Source of the DNA: Phellopilus nigrolimitatus
Lineage: Eukaryota; Basidiomycota; Agaricomycetes; Hymenochaetales; Hymenochaetaceae
DNA: 64,000 nucleotides
Direction: 5' to 3'
NCBI GenBank assembly: GCA_021029095.1
Contig: JAJOHG010000006.1
Location: 620,001 to 684,000 of the forward strand
Program-made: the position numbers and the translations under genes
The notes under the pieces: model-generated
Database searches by the model: none
What the model saw: the letters and a program-made list of their open reading frames with translations, nothing else
What the model was told of the DNA's origin: nothing
Part shown: in pieces, positions 48,609 to 62,372 of the stretch
How positions within the stretch are numbered: the stretch's first letter is position 1
Layout of the letters: each line of letters opens with the position of its first letter

Positions 48609-50136
48609 TTAGCGGAAGCGGCGGGTGCGGCGACGAGGAGCGGTCCAGTTAGTGACCTTGCGCGCCTGGCTGACGTGGACACACGAGTACGGGCGCGTCA
48701 GCGGGTAGTAGAGGTCCTGTTGTGCGTCCTCGATGAGGATCTTGACGCGGAACTCCGACAGACCGTAGGAAAGGAAAAGCGGGCGGACGGCAGGGATGAA
48801 TGAGTCATGATCCATCCAGGCGAATTGGGCCACCGTCAGAAGTCCCTGGTCTGATGCAAGCAAGCTCTGGGTTTAAAGAAGGCGGACATATGGTGAAATC
48901 GTCAGGACTTACCCTTGGGCCAGAATCCGACCGGCACGATCGCCTCCTGCGCGACGACGTCGTTAAACGCGCCTGTTGCGCGCAAGAGGCTGCCAAGGCG
49001 AGTGGGAACAGTCGTGTCGATGTGGTTTCCGGCGAGACAGCGCCGGTACTGTTCCCAAAAAGCGTGCCACCCCGGCGCGCCGCCGCGAGGACCCGCTTCA
49101 ATGGGCTGCTTGCCCTCAGAGAGTGGCTTGATCTCGCTCTCGATGAGGATGACGAGGCCGCCAGGACGCAAGATGCGCGCGACCTCTTCCAGGAAGAGGG
49201 GGTAGTTTTTCATCTACATCAAACCACTTAGAAGAGCATCGAAGAAAAGGTATTCAGTGCTTACCCCATTATTCACACATCGCGCATGCACGATGTCGAA
49301 ATATTCGTTCGGGTATGGGATGAGCTGGGCGTCGAAGAGCTCGAAACTTTGAATTACAGCTGTTAGCAAGGAACGAAACCGAGTACGCGAGGACTTACTC
49401 GCAGTTCGGCGGCACCATCCTTATCATAGAAAAGAAGAATTGGTCAGTGCGAGCAATATAATGACATGATATACACGCACTCTGGTTGTATGGGAGCAAG
49501 GTCTACTCCGACGACCTCGACATCCGGGAACTCGTCCGCAATTTGGATTGCCCTACATAACAATGGTTAGAGTTCTTACAGACTTGTCTGAAGCAAGTAG
49601 TTTACCAGAGACCGCTCCCAGTGCCAATGTCCAATATCCGCTTCTTCCTATCCGATGGCACGTTGAGAACATCCTCGACTGGGCCGACATGGTTCTTGTC
49701 GCCCATCACCATGTACATCATCTTATGGAAGTACTCCAGGCGCTGATCGCGTTTGAAGGCGTAAGCGAGGAGCGTTAACTAATTATTGACATGAGGGACA
49801 CACCTTAATTTCATCGGCATCGGCGGGAAGCTGGTAGACGGGCTGCATGGTGTTCAGCTGGCGTCCATGCACCTCTCGGAACAGCGTTTCCGCAACTTCG
49901 GGTGTCACGATATAGGTGTAACTTTCATCATCAGGGGATGCGGACGCGCTCGACGCCGTTGGCATCGGGACGGGAGCAGAAGCGCCCGCGCCGCCAACTG
50001 AGAAGCTCGTTCCCGCCGCTGCCGCCGCTCCTGCAGCGGCCGCAGCTCCAGCAAGTCCATAGGTTGCGCTGGCATAGCGCGCATCATCTTCCCCGGGTGC
50101 GCCATCGTCGACGTCGTCGTAGGTCCGCTTCGGCAT
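48609..50136 (-). CDS. SAM-dependent methyltransferase (class I, fungal LaeA/UMTA-like)
   Basis: A class I methyltransferase of unknown substrate. The start MPKRTYDDVDDGAPGEDDAR at 50136 leads to an Ala/Gly-rich stretch, then YTYIVTPEVAETLFREVHGR and a helix RDQRLEYFHKMMYMVMGDKN. SAM motif I is RILDIGTGSGLWAIQIADEF; the acidic loop is VEVVGVDLAPIQP. Then come FELFDAQLIPYPNEYFDIVH, the post-III block EEVARILRPGGLVILIESEI, and a C-terminal part with GLLTVAQFAWMDHDSFIPAV. It ends in a basic tail (APRRRTRRFR) at 48609. Several very short exons around 49340-49560 carry the middle of the domain. The family is common and expanded in basidiomycetes. A LaeA-like regulatory role should not be assumed from similarity of the fold. 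Confidence 0.82.
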
Positions 50137-50362
50137 GGTGGGCAGACAGTGGGGGGAAGAGATTGTGGGGAAGGCGAAGGGATGCCTCGAGTCCTTGACT
50201 ACTTAAAGCTACAGTCACCAGTGTGACCGTGCTTCCTTAGCCTCGCGCGACGGCGCATTTCGAACCTAACCTTAATTCTCAACCTAACCGTCTATGTACA
50301 GTGCATACATACATGTAAATATTATGTACATGCGGCCAGCGCTATTTTACACGTTCTCCTAC

Positions 50363-52623
50363 TCACAACACACTTCTGATATCGTGGACAAGCACCGTCC
50401 GTGTCGACTCTCCAGACCACCCGCGATTACTGCTCGCACTCACCATAAACCGTGCTGCAGGGTCGATTACTGCATGTGAAATAAAGTACAGATCAGACGC
50501 GAAGCGCGATATAAAGCGGACCAGAACTAGATGGTTACGCACACAACTGCGATACGATCCCGCCGTGATGGCCAGGAATAATTTTGAAGGGGACACCAGA
50601 CCTTCCTCTACCGGAAGTTTCCGACTCGCCTGCCTCGCTTGCGTTCCACAGCCTAATGTTATCATTGGAAGCACTATGCGTAGAAAAAAAAGTATTAGTA
50701 CAAAGTATGTAATATTTTAGAGGTAGAAGTACTCACACAGCAATATGGCGGCCGTCCGGGAATGCTGCAACGCACGACACCGCGCCAGAACTGATTGGAT
50801 TTCGGAGCGTTTTGAGCAGCTTCGGTACCCCATTGACACTCTGGCCGAATTGTCGGGTGTCCCATACATCAACCGTGCAATTACGTCGTCCCGCATATAT
50901 TTGCCCACCGTCTGCGGACCAACACGCCTGCAACACAATGTACCGTCTGCCATGTGAGATACCGCACAAATCAGGCATAGTAAGGAAGAACACACCGAGA
51001 CACACCATGGCGGTGTCTTGCTGCTCATCTCCAATCGACCGACGCCTTTACCCGGTGCATTCACACGCTGATCCCAGAGGACGACGGACCCATCTATCGA
51101 CGCTGTCATCAGAACGTCGGGAGAGAATGATCCATAATTTGTGGAGTCGAGAGGCGGAGGTCCGCGTGAATAATTGACTAGAGAGCCTTTTGGGATGGAA
51201 ATGTTCTGCGTGTTCGGTTTCGCTGGTTGCAGAGCAGGATTCTCGTCTTCTGGCTCATCGTCAAACAACGGATCGTAAGACGCATCTGATTTTGAGTCAT
51301 CATCCGCCATCCGCGATAAACCCTCAGGTAAATCGGGACCAGTAATGGACAAGTCTCTTGGAGGAGGGAATATAGGCCCGAGAGGACGGACTGCAACGAC
51401 AGCTACCTGTGCCCCCGTAGACGTAAATTTCCGTGTCTGTTGTCCTGTATTCAAATCCCATTGCTTTGGAGCTTCGTCAGTAGCACCATCGGCTGGGTTA
51501 GATAAGAAAGCGGACTCACGTACACGTCGCCGTCCCAACCCGCGCTGAAGAAGCCCATCTCATCATGCTGCAGAGCTAAAGAGGAGACATGACCGCGGTG
51601 ACCGTACAAAGCAGTGATGAATTGTCCGGGTTCATGGCGCACTGTGAATAAATTGATGTGACCGCTCTTGAAATTACTAAGTACGACGTGATTGATTATA
51701 ATCCCGCTAGTATACACTTACTTCTGTCCCACCTAGAGCCCAAAGAGCATCTGATTGCATTGCTAGGCTTGTTACAGGGGACCTAGTATGATCCTCCACA
51801 ATAGCATCAGCCTGGGGGGCGCCCGGATTTTCCCACCACATCCGCAGTTGGCCTGACTTCATCGTCCCTTCAACAACAGCGCAGTGCTGCCTCTGTGGCG
51901 CAGTAAGAAACGTCTTGCCGTTAACGGCAGAAAAGACATCATAATCACGAATGTAGCCATCCTGCGAGCCCGTGAGTAGATGTGTCATACACATGGAGGC
52001 AGCAAGAGAGTGGGTAGGCTCAGGATGCGCAATTGCGCAGATGGCCTCGACAGTGTAGGAGCGTGGATGTGTAGTCGAAGATACGAGTCTAGTGCGCCGA
52101 ATGCGGGCAGGGGACATTGGGCGCTCGCGCTGCTCTGGCGTTGGATCTGTAAGACGTGTATTCATTAATCTTAAATCTTACAATCACGGACTGTAAATTT
52201 GATACCTTTGGAAGATATCCTATGTTGGTCAGGAGGCGGGAATGGTGAAACTGAAGATGGTCCACTTGCCAGAGCGCCTTGTGGTTGTCCAGGTATTGTC
52301 GGATGTACTGAGTCCATAGGTATCACATCCTTTCGCGCCAGCTCTTGGCTTTCCTCCTCCTCTTCCTCCTCTTCCTCCTCCTCCCCCTCTCCCTCCTCGT
52401 CTTCATCTTCAGAACCGGTCTCCTAATTCCGCTCATAAATTTGTGGCTTGTGGCGGGATAAAAACGCGTCTGGACACACCTCGCCGTGTTCGGTCGCCTC
52501 GTCGGCGTTGTCGTCGGCATCGAACAGGTCATCGTCATTCACCTCGTCAGCATCGCTGCTGCGTCCGTCAAAATCGAACACGTCGTTTGCCTCAACCTCG
52601 TCCTCTGAGTCGCTGTGTACCAT
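50363..52623 (-). CDS. SPT8: SAGA complex WD40 subunit Spt8
   Basis: Spt8 is a WD40 subunit of SAGA that contacts TATA-binding protein and affects its delivery to promoters. The start MVHSDSEDEVEANDVFDFDG at 52623 leads to an acidic N-terminus with a long Glu run (52351-52402). After RTRLVSSTTHPRSYTVEAIC come WD repeats: HLLTGSQDGYIRDYDVFSAV, GHINLFTVRHEPGQFITALY, GHRGHVSSLALQHDEMGFFS, GWDGDVYQWDLNTGQQTRKF, an acidic insert (DSKSDASYDPLFDDEPEDEN), VLMTASIDGSVVLWDQRV, GGQIYAGRRNCTVDVWDTRQ and GRHIACASNDNIRLWN. It ends RTVLVHDIRSVL at 50363. Acidic N-terminus plus an acidic insert between WD repeats is typical of Spt8. It is divergent from SRP54 with 138 bases between start codons. Confidence 0.92.
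52351..52402 (-). repeat. GAG/GAA run encoding a poly-Glu tract in SPT8
   Basis: A pyrimidine-only stretch on the plus strand (cctcctcctcttcctcctc...) encodes about fifteen Glu with a few Gly in the acidic N-terminal part of Spt8. It is a microsatellite-like coding repeat, possibly variable in length. Confidence 0.8.
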
Positions 52624-52761
52624 GGTTCGGGATGAGACCGAACTTCCGGACGCGTCCCCGCCGACAGCCTACCGAAAAGGCAAATCCCACGTGGTCGCGA
52701 TTCTGAAGACTAAAGCCGTAGCTGCCTCCCACCAAGTTACGACCACGACCACGATCCCGAT
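52624..52761. promoter_or_regulatory. Compact bidirectional promoter, SPT8 / SRP54
   Basis: Only 138 bases separate the start codons of SPT8 (minus) and SRP54 (plus), so the two promoters and leaders overlap. No TATA box is evident. Confidence 0.5.
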
Positions 52762-54805
<2,044 letters not shown>

Positions 54806-54986
54806 AACCTTGCCTAGTGTGTATTGCGGAGAAGGACGGGCCCTGTATAACAGCTCTGTAGCTTTCTTACGGCTAATTTATAAATTTTGCATTTACTGGT
54901 TCTACAAAATTGCTACGAAAGTGGCTACAAAACTGGACGTCTAGATACATCGGATTAACTATAAGATAGACACAATTCTCGTGAGT

Positions 54987-55805
54987 TTATGAGCTCTTCT
55001 GTGCCTTCTTCCAGCCTTTCTTCTGCGTAGACGCTGCCGTTTTATTTCCGAACAAGAATGCGGACGTGTGTTTGTCTGCACCTGTCTTCTTCGATATACG
55101 CGAAGTGCCTTCGAATAATATCTGTTTGGAAAGAGGGGTATCAGGACGAGTTCTACGTAATAGATTTGCAAGGAAGAGTCAACTGCTTACCACCCAGAGG
55201 CCCCATAGGCCTATTGCGCCCGTGATGAGAAAGAGTATGAACGAGAGTGAGCTGACGGTCCCTGTGTTGTACGACACAAATGACGAAAGGAGAGAAGAGC
55301 CTGTCAATGGCCCAAGGAGAGGATGGCCTAGAGAGTCCCGACGCCGGCCATGTGTCTCGATGGGTTCGTCCGACGGGATCTATAAGATAATATATATGGG
55401 TATAGATATTACTCCATACAGTGCAAGGTGCTCTGCTCACGTAGAGAACCAAGGTCGTAGCCAAAGCGAGCAAGAAGAAGGCGAAGTGGGTAGCGAGGAA
55501 GCCTTCCAGTGGAGTAAGAGCCCTCTCAGAGAACTCGGCAGACAGAGAAAGAAATAGGAGGAAACGAGGAAAGACTAGCAGAGGCAGCGAGGCGACAGTC
55601 AACCTAGTATATAAAATACTCTCAGTCGTCGAGAATAAATTAGGACGAAGAAAACGCACAGAGTAGCGGAGGCCCATGCCCAAGCCGCAACCGAGCCATC
55701 TCGACTTGTGTCGCTTTGTGGGGTAACCGGCTCTGTGTCTGAATGCTCTTCCTGTTCTTGTCTTCGCTTCTCGGCAAGGTCGGTGAGTTCGATGTCTGTG
55801 GCCAT
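54987..55805 (-). CDS. Conserved fungal membrane protein with four predicted helices
   Basis: Start [20 protein letters not shown] at 55805. An acidic cytosolic N-terminus with a Ser/Thr-rich stretch is followed by four hydrophobic segments: [20 protein letters not shown], a helix around [39 protein letters not shown], and [14 protein letters not shown]. The C-terminal tail is [20 protein letters not shown] then a Lys-rich end ([11 protein letters not shown]), stop TAA at 54987-54989. Three introns, all in phase in my reading. The [16 protein letters not shown] tail resembles a conserved uncharacterised fungal family, but I cannot name a function. The basic C-terminal KKxx-like end could be an ER retention-type signal, though the last residues do not fit it exactly. 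It is divergent from the M13 peptidase gene across 215 bases. Confidence 0.75.
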
Positions 55806-56020
55806 CGTGAACGTGGACGTCGGCGGTTTGACGGAGGTGGTGGGGACTGGCTGAGTTCGGAGTATGCTCCGGCGCGTGAACACGCGCGTCATTGTCATTT
55901 CCCCTTCATCCCGTACAAGCGCGCCGTCCACGCACAAACAGCGCTGCTACAACGCGCACTTTTTGCCTTTATACCACGAGAAGGTGTTGTCGCCTTCTCC
56001 GGTTCTAAGGACCTGCAGCC
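55806..56020. promoter_or_regulatory. Bidirectional promoter region, membrane protein / M13 peptidase
   Basis: 215 bases between two divergent start codons. No TATA box seen; the sequence is GC-balanced. Confidence 0.45.
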
Positions 56021-59000
56021 ATGAGCGACGATTACAGAGAGGCGTACGACAGAGCTGCGCGGCCTTCGACAGAACACGGTGAGTGCAGTCCAGTCTGTAT
56101 AGCCAACGTATGCAGATCGGCTCAAAGTACGCATTTCATTGTAGAGGATGCACCTCTACTACGTGACCCAGATATCGAACGTACTGAGAATGGGACACAC
56201 CGACCACCGAGGAAGTCGTTCTCGGACCATGTTAACAGCATAGCACAAGAGCCGTTGACTACACTGACGAAAATCCTTTTGGTGCTCGCGCTGTTTCTGC
56301 TGTTGCTCACTTCGGTTTTTATTGGACTCTTCGCGGGTGCAGAGCATAAGCTCAATCATCAACGTGGGGATCCTAGACACCCTCCGGTTACTACCACAAT
56401 TAGTGGTAATCCTCCTGCCACTACTACAATACTTGGTACCACTTCAATCATCACTTCCACGGAAATACAAACTACTACTGTGCCTTCAGCGCCTCTGCCC
56501 ACTGGAAAGCCTGGTTCGGTACGCCCTTGCTTGTATGTTAGTACATGCCTGTAGCGTCTAATATCATTCTACAGGAGTTATGCACTACGACCGAGTGTGT
56601 TGTGCTTTCTGCCGCCATTCTCCAGGGTCTTGATGAAACGCAAGACCCTTGCGAGGACTTTTACGATTTCACGAGTACGAAGTTGAGTTATTTTATAAAG
56701 GTGTTAACTAAGCATAAATATTTTCCAGACGGTGGCTGGCTGTCAAAAAATGAAATTCCTCCCGGGAAAGGCTCTTATGGCTCATTCGACATGGTATCTC
56801 AAGGGAACAAGCGCGTTATTCGAAAGATCCTCGATCCCGTAACCGACCAAGTCTCTGTCACTGATACCTATGATGAGGAGACTCTCACGAAGCTGCGGGA
56901 TCTTTACTCTTCCTGCATGAATGAGGATCTACTCAACGAACGCGACATTGAGCCCTTGCAGTACATCGTACACTGTGGTACGGGACCTCTATCGTGCTGA
57001 TAATTGGAAGAGCACTAGTACTAAGGGACAAGATACGCTCACCGAGTCAAATGTAAAGGAAGGGACAAAGCATGGTCTTACTGCGGCAGTCTCCTACCTG
57101 CACTCGAGAGGTAAGCTATCATTTCCTTCACTCATAGGAGAGATTCATGACGATTGGTGCAACAGGTATTGGAGGTCTTTTTAATTTCGAGATCGACGGA
57201 GACGTTGGTGTTGACCCTAATTTCATGACATTATGGTTCTATCAACCCGATCTCGGTCTTCCTTCAAAGGTCCGTTTGACACTGTAACCACCGTTGTCCA
57301 CCTTTCCCATAAGTTGTCCTCCAGGAATATTATAACGAGAAGCCCATCCGCAAGCTGTACGAAGATACACTAGCACGAATGCTGCTCGCACTCGACGATG
57401 GAGTTGATGCTGAGGAACTGCTTAGTCACGATACTGAAGAACAGGTAAAACTCTGGCCTCCTTGGCCTTGGCCACCATGGGGGATGATGATGATGACAAC
57501 GACCATAATAAGCATCCCAAGAAACCTATAAACAAGACGGAGCGAGCGCGTGCGATTGCTCCGAAAGTCGTTGAGTTCGAGAGGCGCATCGCCAATGCGT
57601 CGCTCGACCTGTATGTACTTCTCTAATTTTCAGTCCCGGCATTGTTCACAGACTTCTCGTTCAATAAGTGAGGTACTCCTTCAAGATCCAGTGGCGACGT
57701 ACAACCCCGTTCAGATTTGCCGAGTTCGCCTCGCAGCTGCCGCAAATCGACTTCTCAATGTACTTTTCCACCTTCACGCCGCGGAACTTTCCCGACCGGG
57801 TCATTCTTACCTCGACAACCTACGCCACGTCGCTTTCGGACATTCTCTCGACGACGTCTTCTGACGTTGTCGAAGCCTACCTTGTGACACGCGCCGCGCT
57901 CGCCCTGGCTCCATTCCTCGGGCATGACACAGAAGTGTGGAAGGCGGATCGCGCACTGGGGGAGACGCTGCAGGGCATCAAAAAAGGACAGGTGCCGGAC
58001 CGTGCGGACTGGTGCGTACAGCGCGTGGAGGATGCGATGGGCTTTGCAGCCGGGAGGTTCTTTGTCCAGGAGTCGTTTGGAGGTGACAGCAAGGAGAAAG
58101 GGACAAAGGTTATCACGGGTAGGTCAAATTCATCAGGTAAGTCGTGACCTCTAATCGGTTTTACAGACATCATCAATGCCTTCAAAAACTCGCTGGAGAA
58201 CTTGAAGTGGATGGACAAGGAATCTGCTTCAGCTGCCGCTGAGAAGGTCAGTTTCTTTAGACTATCTTGCTCTCCACGCTTACCAAACGCATCTTGACGC
58301 ATCCAGGCGGACGCCATTCGAGTTAAAGTAGGATATCCCTTGTCTCCCGATACCAAATCCGCCCGATCTATCGCACTTTACTATCGATTGGTGATGGTAG
58401 ACAAGAAAATGTTCTTTGAGAGTGTTCTGAATGCCCAGTACGTAGCTTGCGAACGGCCATTTTTTCTAAACTCAAAGACGGCAATTTTCAGGATCAACGA
58501 GGAGTTCAAGAAATGGCAGACACTTGGTAAACAGCGTGACCCCGAAACTTGGCTCTTCCCTCCATCAATCGTGAACGCATACTTCAACCCTCCTGCGAAC
58601 GAGGTGAGTATCTACATGTACACACGAATTAGAGCTACTGTGGGGCTAAACGTCTGTAGATCGTATTCCCCGCGGGAATCCTTCAGCCCCCTTTCTTCTC
58701 ATACAAGTGGTGCGTCCCGTGGTTGATACGAAGCTAGATCTCTTCGATTTATCTACGTTGTAAGGCCGTCGTATCTCACTTACGGAGCCTTTGGCCATGT
58801 CGCGGCACATGAACTTACCGTAAGTATTTATATATCCGGGGCTTCCCTCTCGCTCACAGCTCTTGTCGAAAATAGCACGCTTTCGATTCCGCCGGGCGTC
58901 TGTACAACCAACATGGGAAGCTCGAGCAGTGGTGGACGAACGCAACGAGCGATGGTTTCAAAGAAATTCAGAATTGCATTTCGGAGCAGTATTCCCGTAA

Positions 59001-59785
59001 GTGGACTCGAGTACTTCTAATGTTCAAGAATCTCTGATTGAATGTCAATCCGTTTCGCAGAGTATACAATCGACGATGGGAAGGGTGGGAAAATACACGT
59101 CAATGTATGTCTGCCGGTCCATATCTCTGTGTTCGTTGATGTTGATTACATTTCTGTCTGTAGGGCAATTTGTGCGCCAATCCGTCTTCCAATCTTGTTT
59201 GCGAGTAATCTCCTAACCGCGATTTTCCCTTCAGGACCTCCGGTGAAAACATCGGCGACTCTGGGCTGATCCAGGCGTACCGCGCATGGCGAGGGCAGTT
59301 CCACACATCTGTAGAGGAGGGGCGCGAGTACCTCCTCCCTGGGCTGGACTACACACAGTGCGTTCTCTTGCACACGATCCAATCTATACAGAATATGTCA
59401 CTAAGGTGTTGATTCGTGATTGTCTTTTTACTAGGGAACAGCTATTCTTCATTGGCTTCAGCCAGATTTGGGCACAACTCATGAAGCCAGCTGCCGCAGT
59501 GAGTTTCATTGCCTGCTATTTTGGCCGCCGTATCGCTGACTAAAGCATTCGAAACAAATATACAGGTCCAGCGCGTGCGTACAGATCCCCATTCGCCAAA
59601 CAGATACCGCGTAGAAGGGACGTTGTCGAACATTCCCGAGTTCGCGGCGGCGTTCCAGTGCAAGCCTGGCTCAAAGGTACTCCCTTATCTTATTCTCTTC
59701 AAAGTCCTGCGCAAATCGCATATGCTCACGCACTTCCTGCTTGTAGCTCAACCCTCCGAAGGAGAAGAGATGTGTTTTGTGGTAG
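56021..59785 (+). CDS. M13 family zinc metallopeptidase (neprilysin/ECE-like), with frame breaks
   Basis: Type II membrane endopeptidase. A short cytosolic part (MSDDYREAYDRAARPSTEH...) precedes a membrane helix at residues about 62-84 (ILLVLALFLLLLTSVFIGLF), then a Thr-rich stalk. The ectodomain opens with CVVLSAAILQGLDETQDPCE and DFYDF. The zinc site is HELTH, split by an intron after HELT (near 58819), and the downstream zinc ligand is in SGENIGDSGLIQAYRAW. The substrate-binding motif is NAYFNP, and the family end is CVLW, stop TAG at 59783-59785. An inserted Trp/Pro segment WPPWPWPPWG plus an Asp run lies near 57450-57500. Three places need a frame change: about 56971-56973, 57477-57483 (a G run) and 57705-57709 (a C run). 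About fifteen introns. Secreted-peptide or extracellular protein turnover is inferred. Confidence 0.87.
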
Positions 59786-60037
59786 GAATGTGTTGGACTG
59801 GGGATGAAGTAACGGTATCGGACCTTGTGTGCATATTTATTCAAATTGTTTCATCATCATTGTCTGTCGATGTGCTCGTTAGAAACAGCAACGATGAACG
59901 AATCGGAATCAGGGGTTTAAACCCGAACCTAGGCAAATTTCTTGTTCCTTTCGATCTGTTGTACATTGCACATACATCACCGCAATCCAATTTGACCCGT
60001 ATCTCCCGAAAGACAGACCTAAAAAACGTGATCACGA

Positions 60038-60957
60038 TCATAGGACACCCTTCGTGCTCGGTACATCTGAGCCACCTGTTCGCTCTATTGCCTGGCGAAT
60101 GGCTAATGCCAGCGCTTTAAATGCCGACTCCGCTCTGTTCAAATAAACATTCAGTACAATCCGCACAACGACAATTTGAAATGGGAAAAGAGGAAAAGAA
60201 GATCGGAAAAGTGGGCACGAACTACTTACTTGTGATGATCATTCTCACCACGGAGAACGTCGACATGAAGGGTGACTCCAGCGGCCATTGCGAAGGAATG
60301 GAAAATGTGGGGGAGCATCTCAGTCGAAAGGTCGCCGACCTTCTCTCGCCGGAGCTGCAGCTCGGTCACGCAGTAGGGGCGGCCGGAAATGTCGAGAACT
60401 GCTCGTGAAAGGGCCTGGTGCAGAGCAAGATTAAAGTTGCATAGGAGATAAAGGTTCACACGCATTAAACTTGGAAATCTGAGCATGGGGTAGGGACGCA
60501 CCTCGTCGAGCGGCGCATGGCCCGTGCCGTAGCGCTTTATCCCGCGCACCTCGCCAAGCGCTTGCTTGAAAGCCGACCCGAGCGCAAGCGCGCTGTCCTG
60601 TGTGAAAAAGTGCTCGTTGGTCCTCTGTTCTCCGACAACCAGATGCCCGGATGACAGACTAATACTTATCTGCGGTATGGTGGTCGTCGATCCAGAGGTC
60701 GCCCTTGCATTTCATCGTGAGCGACATGCCGCCGTGCTTCGCAAGGGCATTGTACATCTACACGCATATGCGTCAAATTTCTAAAATTTGCGACGTGGGG
60801 TGCGTGTATGCACACGTACGTGGTCGAGGAAGCCGATGCCGGTGGAGACTTCTATGGTTTGCTGGAGACCTGAGGCAGGACTCCAGTCAAGATCGAGCGA
60901 GACCTCGATCTTTGTTTCTGATGTGTCGCGCGTTATTGTCGCTTTTCTAGCAGCCAT
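60038..60957 (-). CDS. HIS3: Imidazoleglycerol-phosphate dehydratase
   Basis: Catalyses the dehydration of imidazole glycerol phosphate to imidazole acetol phosphate in histidine synthesis. The start [20 protein letters not shown] at 60957 leads to [20 protein letters not shown] and IGFLDH, where an intron follows. Next come [20 protein letters not shown] with DDHHT, then [77 protein letters not shown] and a C-terminal TKGVL, with TGA at 60038-60040. The two Asp/His-rich motifs (DDHHT and NDHHK) bind the catalytic manganese ions. About four introns, all in phase. Length near 210 residues is normal for a single-domain fungal enzyme. Convergent with the M13 gene, 252 bases apart. Confidence 0.93.
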
Positions 60958-62372
60958 TTTTGTTTTTAACAGCGAGTGACTGGTTAGCAGAGGTTAAATC
61001 AGTGCCTTGCAATTGGAGGTCGAGGAGAAGATCACGAGGCTCCGGTTATGTCTCCACGTGCAAGACGCGTTCGACAAGCTTATGTACGTAAAATGACTAG
61101 GTAATCAGAACTGCTGGTTAACTCACTGACTATTGGAAATCCACTTGCTTGCAGGCAGACTTATTACTCACTGCGCTGTAATTCTTGCGAAGGTCATGGT
61201 AGGAAAACTTAACTTGGACCTTCTTGATGAGTACTGATGTGTTTCAAGTTTTTTTCGCATACCAACCTCACTTATTCTCCATGAACTCACGATAGGTCGA
61301 ATAAATTTCTGCATTTGAGTCATCAATAAGTACCATCTGACCTCGCCGGTCCATATCTCTTTGACTATCACGTCCGAGCGGATGGGCTACCAGCTCATAT
61401 ACCTTCAGACCAACCCGAACCCCTGACTATCATGAACTTGGAGCTAATCGTGACGGATCTGAACTCAGAGAGTCGTTTGGGACTATGCATTTGGAACATT
61501 TCTAGCAATACCTTCGGCATGCTATAAATGTCCCTTCTGACACGCATATAACAACTACTGACCAAATTAGAATATTCTCAACAGCAAGAATTCCATTCGT
61601 GATGCAAGTCCTGGTGAATGTGATGTCAATTCCTTTTTGAGTCAGTCAAAAAAGCAAATCACTTACCAGTGTGCAATCAGACCAGCGCGATACGCCCACT
61701 TAAGCTCTACGAATTATCGAAAAACAAAGATGGCTCAGACAATATGCTATTTTCTAAACATCACGATATACTGATTGATCTCGTCGGCAACTTACTCGCA
61801 AATTATCAATATGGACCTGAAGGAGTTCCAGTCCACGCTCATGTCACTCGATCACGAGCGCTATCTATTGATTGGCAGCTAGCCCAGACGAAACCGGTTT
61901 CATCGGTCAGAACCTGGCGTGAACAGAGATTTTGAATCACTGCAGAATTTGCAGAACTTATTAATTGTCACGACACTTGCCCATTTCTCGCACAGACAAG
62001 AAGTAGAAAACTTGTTCCACTGCGTCGACGAGCTCGGAATCACACACTATGATGTTTTTCATGACAAATACTCATGGTGTCCCATTCCACCAGTCTGCTA
62101 TTTCTTCGTTTCCCTGAAGAAAACTCGAAAGGAAAGACATTTTGGTGGAGGTTGGTAGACGCTGAAGGGGCTCAAAGAGCAACATTACTTCGAAAGTTCT
62201 TGACAAAGATCATTCAAGCTATATTCACATAATTTTAATAAGTCTGCAACGAATGCTTGAGTAGGGTGATTTACCGATAAATGTGGTGTGCACGGATGCC
62301 TGTGGCTTAGCGTAAGAAACACACATTCGATGATCATTCTCAAAACGAGACCGAGCAGCTTACGTCATCCAC
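60958..62372. other. Intergenic region of 1.4 kb without a recognised gene
   Basis: Lies between the divergent HIS3 and MSS51 starts. Open frames of 60-90 codons occur on both strands (61168-61371 minus; 61669-61935 and 61919-62158 plus), but none has a domain I recognise. A minus-strand stretch near 61280-61400 reads like coding sequence in short pieces (IDDSNAEIYSTYREFMEN) and may be a gene relic. Promoters of the flanking genes should be at the two ends. Confidence 0.4.
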
